A stretch of DNA of 64,000 nt from a virus: IMG/VR virus record IMGVR_UViG_3300042544_002197, positions 62,001 through 126,000 of that record. The stretch is one strand, 5' to 3'. Shown piece by piece: positions 62,860 to 64,000 of this stretch. The notes beneath the pieces are model-generated. The model was not told the DNA's origin. It saw only the letters and a program-made list of their open reading frames with translations, and did no database searches. Position numbers and translations under genes: made by a program. Positions within the stretch are counted from its first letter, which is position 1; each line of letters opens with the position of its first letter.

Positions 62860-63155
62860 TATATTAATTTTTGTGGTGACCAAAACATAATACGATTATC
62901 CTCGTACCTATTTAAATGTTTCCCTTCTTTTTTCTCGATTAATTTACTCATTTGTAGTAAATGGTCTCTATTTTTAATATCAATACCCACAGCATATCCA
63001 TTACCATCCTTCATATAAGTGGTTTCTCTGATATATTTATCCTCATCGTCCAATTTAAGGTATTTTATAATCTCATCCTTCTTGCTTTTACAAGAAATAC
63101 CCCTTTCATCAATGAGTTTAATAAGAACATCTAATCTAAGATTCTCGTATTCCAT
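62859..63155 (-). CDS. 98-aa protein with SAP-like N-terminus
   Basis: The N-terminal part (LRLDVLIKLIDERGISCKSK then KDEIIKYLKL) resembles a SAP-type DNA-binding helix-extended loop-helix. The C-terminal half (YAVGIDIKNRDHLLQMSKLI and HLNRYEDNRIMFW) is alpha/beta. It precedes dCMP deaminase with TAATG coupling, and TATTTATA lies 8 nt before its ATG. A small DNA-binding accessory protein is likely; the exact role is not known. Confidence 0.75.
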   Translation of the reverse strand: MEYENLRLDVLIKLIDERGISCKSKKDEIIKYLKLDDEDKYIRETTYMKDGNGYAVGIDIKNRDHLLQMSKLIEKKEGKHLNRYEDNRIMFWSPQKLI

Positions 63156-63163
63156 AATGCAAA

Positions 63164-63171
63164 TATAAATA
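63164..63171 (-). promoter_or_regulatory. Late-type motif TATTTATA before the 98-aa gene
   Basis: The minus strand reads ATTATTTATATTTGCATTATG, 8 nt before the ATG at 63155. The terminator after the 106-aa gene lies just upstream, so a promoter is expected here. Confidence 0.55.
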
Positions 63172-63192
63172 ATATTCTGGAATATGCCAAAA

Positions 63193-63219
63193 ATAAAAAA
63201 CCCCCATAATTGGGGGTTT
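63193..63219 (-). terminator. Intrinsic terminator after the 106-aa gene
   Basis: Minus RNA reads AACCCCCA-AUUA-UGGGGGUU followed by UUUUAUUUUU. The stem is GC-rich with a long U tract. Confidence 0.92.
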
Positions 63220-63222
63220 AAA

Positions 63223-63543
63223 TTATCTTACTACTGTAAATTTACCTAATTGTGAATTACCACTTAGTACACCGGGAGCGTCTGAATATAATTCAAGACC
63301 CGATTGTCCATTTTTTAACGATGCCCCACCGTATGTTCCTGGACCTGTTATAGTACCAACCATAAAATTTGGTTCTGCCGCTGTAATTTTTATTGTATAC
63401 ATTTGGCCATCAACATCTCTCTTAGTATTAACTACTTGACCCACACTAAAATTTTTAGGTTGGTGTTGTTCATTTAATAATGTTTTGTTTAATCTTTGGT
63501 TAGCCTCAATTATGTTTTGTAATTTTGCAAGTTTTTTGTTCAT
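63223..63543 (-). CDS. 106-aa late protein with N-terminal helix and LxE-Q step
   Basis: The N-terminal helix (KLAKLQNIIEANQRLNKTLL) ends NE-QHQPK, resembling a prohead-protease site near residue 25. The mature part is beta-rich and Gly-rich (FSVGQVVNTKRDVDGQMYTI, GTITGPGTYGGASLKNGQSG). It lies directly downstream of the major capsid gene and between two terminators, with its own late motif, so it forms a single-gene late unit. A head-associated or minor capsid protein is plausible. Confidence 0.75.
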   Translation of the reverse strand: MNKKLAKLQNIIEANQRLNKTLLNEQHQPKNFSVGQVVNTKRDVDGQMYTIKITAAEPNFMVGTITGPGTYGGASLKNGQSGLELYSDAPGVLSGNSQLGKFTVVR

Positions 63544-63561
63544 TTTTTAATTGTTTATAGA

Positions 63562-63569
63562 TATAAATA
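63562..63569 (-). promoter_or_regulatory. Late-promoter candidate TATTTATA before the 106-aa gene
   Basis: The minus strand reads GAAATATTTATATCTATAAA, 18 nt before the ATG at 63543. Confidence 0.6.
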
Positions 63570-63581
63570 TTTCAGTTTAAA

Positions 63582-63610
63582 TAAAAAACCCCCGATTTCT
63601 CGAGGGTCTT
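63582..63610 (-). terminator. Intrinsic terminator after the major capsid gene
   Basis: Minus RNA reads ACCCUCGA-GAAA-UCGGGGGU followed by UUUUUAUUU. It is an 8-bp stem with one U-G pair and a GAAA loop. It lies about 20 nt after the capsid stop. Confidence 0.9.
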
Positions 63611-63631
63611 TTAATATGATAAATCCTAAGA

Positions 63632-64000
63632 TTATCTTAATGTATCCATATTGAATGTTACAATACCTTGTACATCGATTACACCAAAGTAACGGTTGTT
63701 CACCATTTTCTTTGCGTAACGTGTCATGATACCTTTGATAGGAGTCATGTTGAATGGATTGTACATTGTTGGAGTTAATTGTAATGGCACGTATGGTGCG
63801 TATACATATCCTGCGTCCAATAATGATTTTCCTTTATGTCCAATCAAGATTTTTCCAGCTGGGAAGTAAGGGTCACGATATACTTGATATCTTCCAGCAA
63901 GAGAACCGATTTTCTCGATACCCATGTTGTATGAATCTTGCTCAGGAGCTGCATTAGATACGTGGAAATACTCTAAATCATCGAATACTGCAGAAACTTC
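63632..64000 (-). CDS. 23: Major capsid protein gp23, C-terminal 122 residues
   Basis: The frame is open to the right edge (first codons encode EVSAVFDDLEYFHVSN), so the start lies outside the window. It shows the gp23 C-terminal pattern: YRDPYFPAGKILIGHKGKSL, LDAGYVYAPYVPLQLTPTMY, then PIKGIMTRYAKK. This corresponds to the DPY...vGyKG...DAG..Y.PYvPL...TRY signature of T4-like capsids. After TRY there are about 27 further residues (VNNRYFGVIDVQGIVTFNMD) that extend past the T4-type end. A terminator follows. Confidence 0.95.
   Translation of the reverse strand, partial: EVSAVFDDLEYFHVSNAAPEQDSYNMGIEKIGSLAGRYQVYRDPYFPAGKILIGHKGKSLLDAGYVYAPYVPLQLTPTMYNPFNMTPIKGIMTRYAKKMVNNRYFGVIDVQGIVTFNMDTLR

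Noticed and set aside
62860-62883. Upstream ATG (62883) for dCMP deaminase adding eight residues
   Set aside because: It lies inside the preceding gene; the ATG at 62859 gives TAATG coupling and the usual family N-terminus.
1-64000. tRNA genes, integrase, transposase or lysogeny genes
   Set aside because: None seen on either strand; the genome piece looks strictly lytic, but absence in one window is not proof.

Overview
The window is one contiguous piece of an AT-rich, T4-like myovirus genome (contractile tail, T4-type replication genes). The T4-family identity rests on many independent genes: tail sheath and tube (gp18, gp19), baseplate proteins gp25, gp6 and gp53, a gp26-type tail assembly protein, the major capsid protein gp23 (C-terminus at the right edge), UvsX, gp32, gp41 helicase, family B polymerase gp43, and the late sigma factor gp55. 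A host in the Bacteroidota is the best guess. The reasons are very low GC, A-rich leaders with no clear Shine-Dalgarno sequences, one Bacteroidota-type promoter (TTG, 19 bp, TATATTTT) at 49084-49113, and class I ribonucleotide reductase subunits of the eukaryote/Bacteroidota-like type. No tRNA, CRISPR array, insertion sequence or integrase was seen.

Layout. (1) 1-7387, minus: baseplate wedge genes (gp25, gp6, a 1454-aa gp7-position protein, then a truncated gene). (2) 7478-15673, minus: replication, recombination and nucleotide genes (gp32, uvsX, 5'-3' exonuclease, gp41 helicase, nrdB, nrdA), bounded by intrinsic terminators at both ends and with no late-type motif. (3) 15781-17241, minus: small virion-type genes, including a ferritin-like protein. 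(4) 17287-36869, minus: tail and neck genes (gp14-like, gp15-like, gp18, gp19, gp26-like/gp51-like, tape measure, two very large baseplate/hub proteins, gp53). Inside it lies a 340-bp structured intergenic region and a hidden 52-aa ribbon-helix-helix gene on the plus strand. (5) 36918-40013, mostly plus: a SNF2-type helicase and a neck-type protein. (6) 40010-42913, minus: DNA polymerase. (7) 43005-46069, minus: fibre and adhesin-type proteins, one with a long Pro/Thr repeat. (8) 46123-49081, plus: small, charged, late proteins that may be packaged in the head. (9) 49133-55653, plus: early/middle-type genes (three glycosyltransferases, dUTPase, PhoH, a HAD-like protein, sigma gp55). (10) 55668-62418, plus: baseplate/spike and small virion proteins. 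(11) 62419-64000, minus: dCMP deaminase, two small genes and the gp23 C-terminus.

The main new signal is an 8-9 base element, (A/C)TATTTAT(A/T). It lies 3-37 nt upstream of about twenty operon-leading starts, always in the same orientation relative to the gene, on both strands. It precedes structural and virion genes and is absent before the replication and nucleotide genes. I read it as the late promoter used with the gp55-like sigma. On the coding strand it is the reverse complement of the T4 late promoter TATAAATA. A second notable point is a likely programmed frameshift joining the gp26-like and gp51-like reading frames just before the tape measure gene. A third is a set of short virion-type proteins whose N-termini end in an (I/L/V)xE-Q site resembling a prohead protease site.
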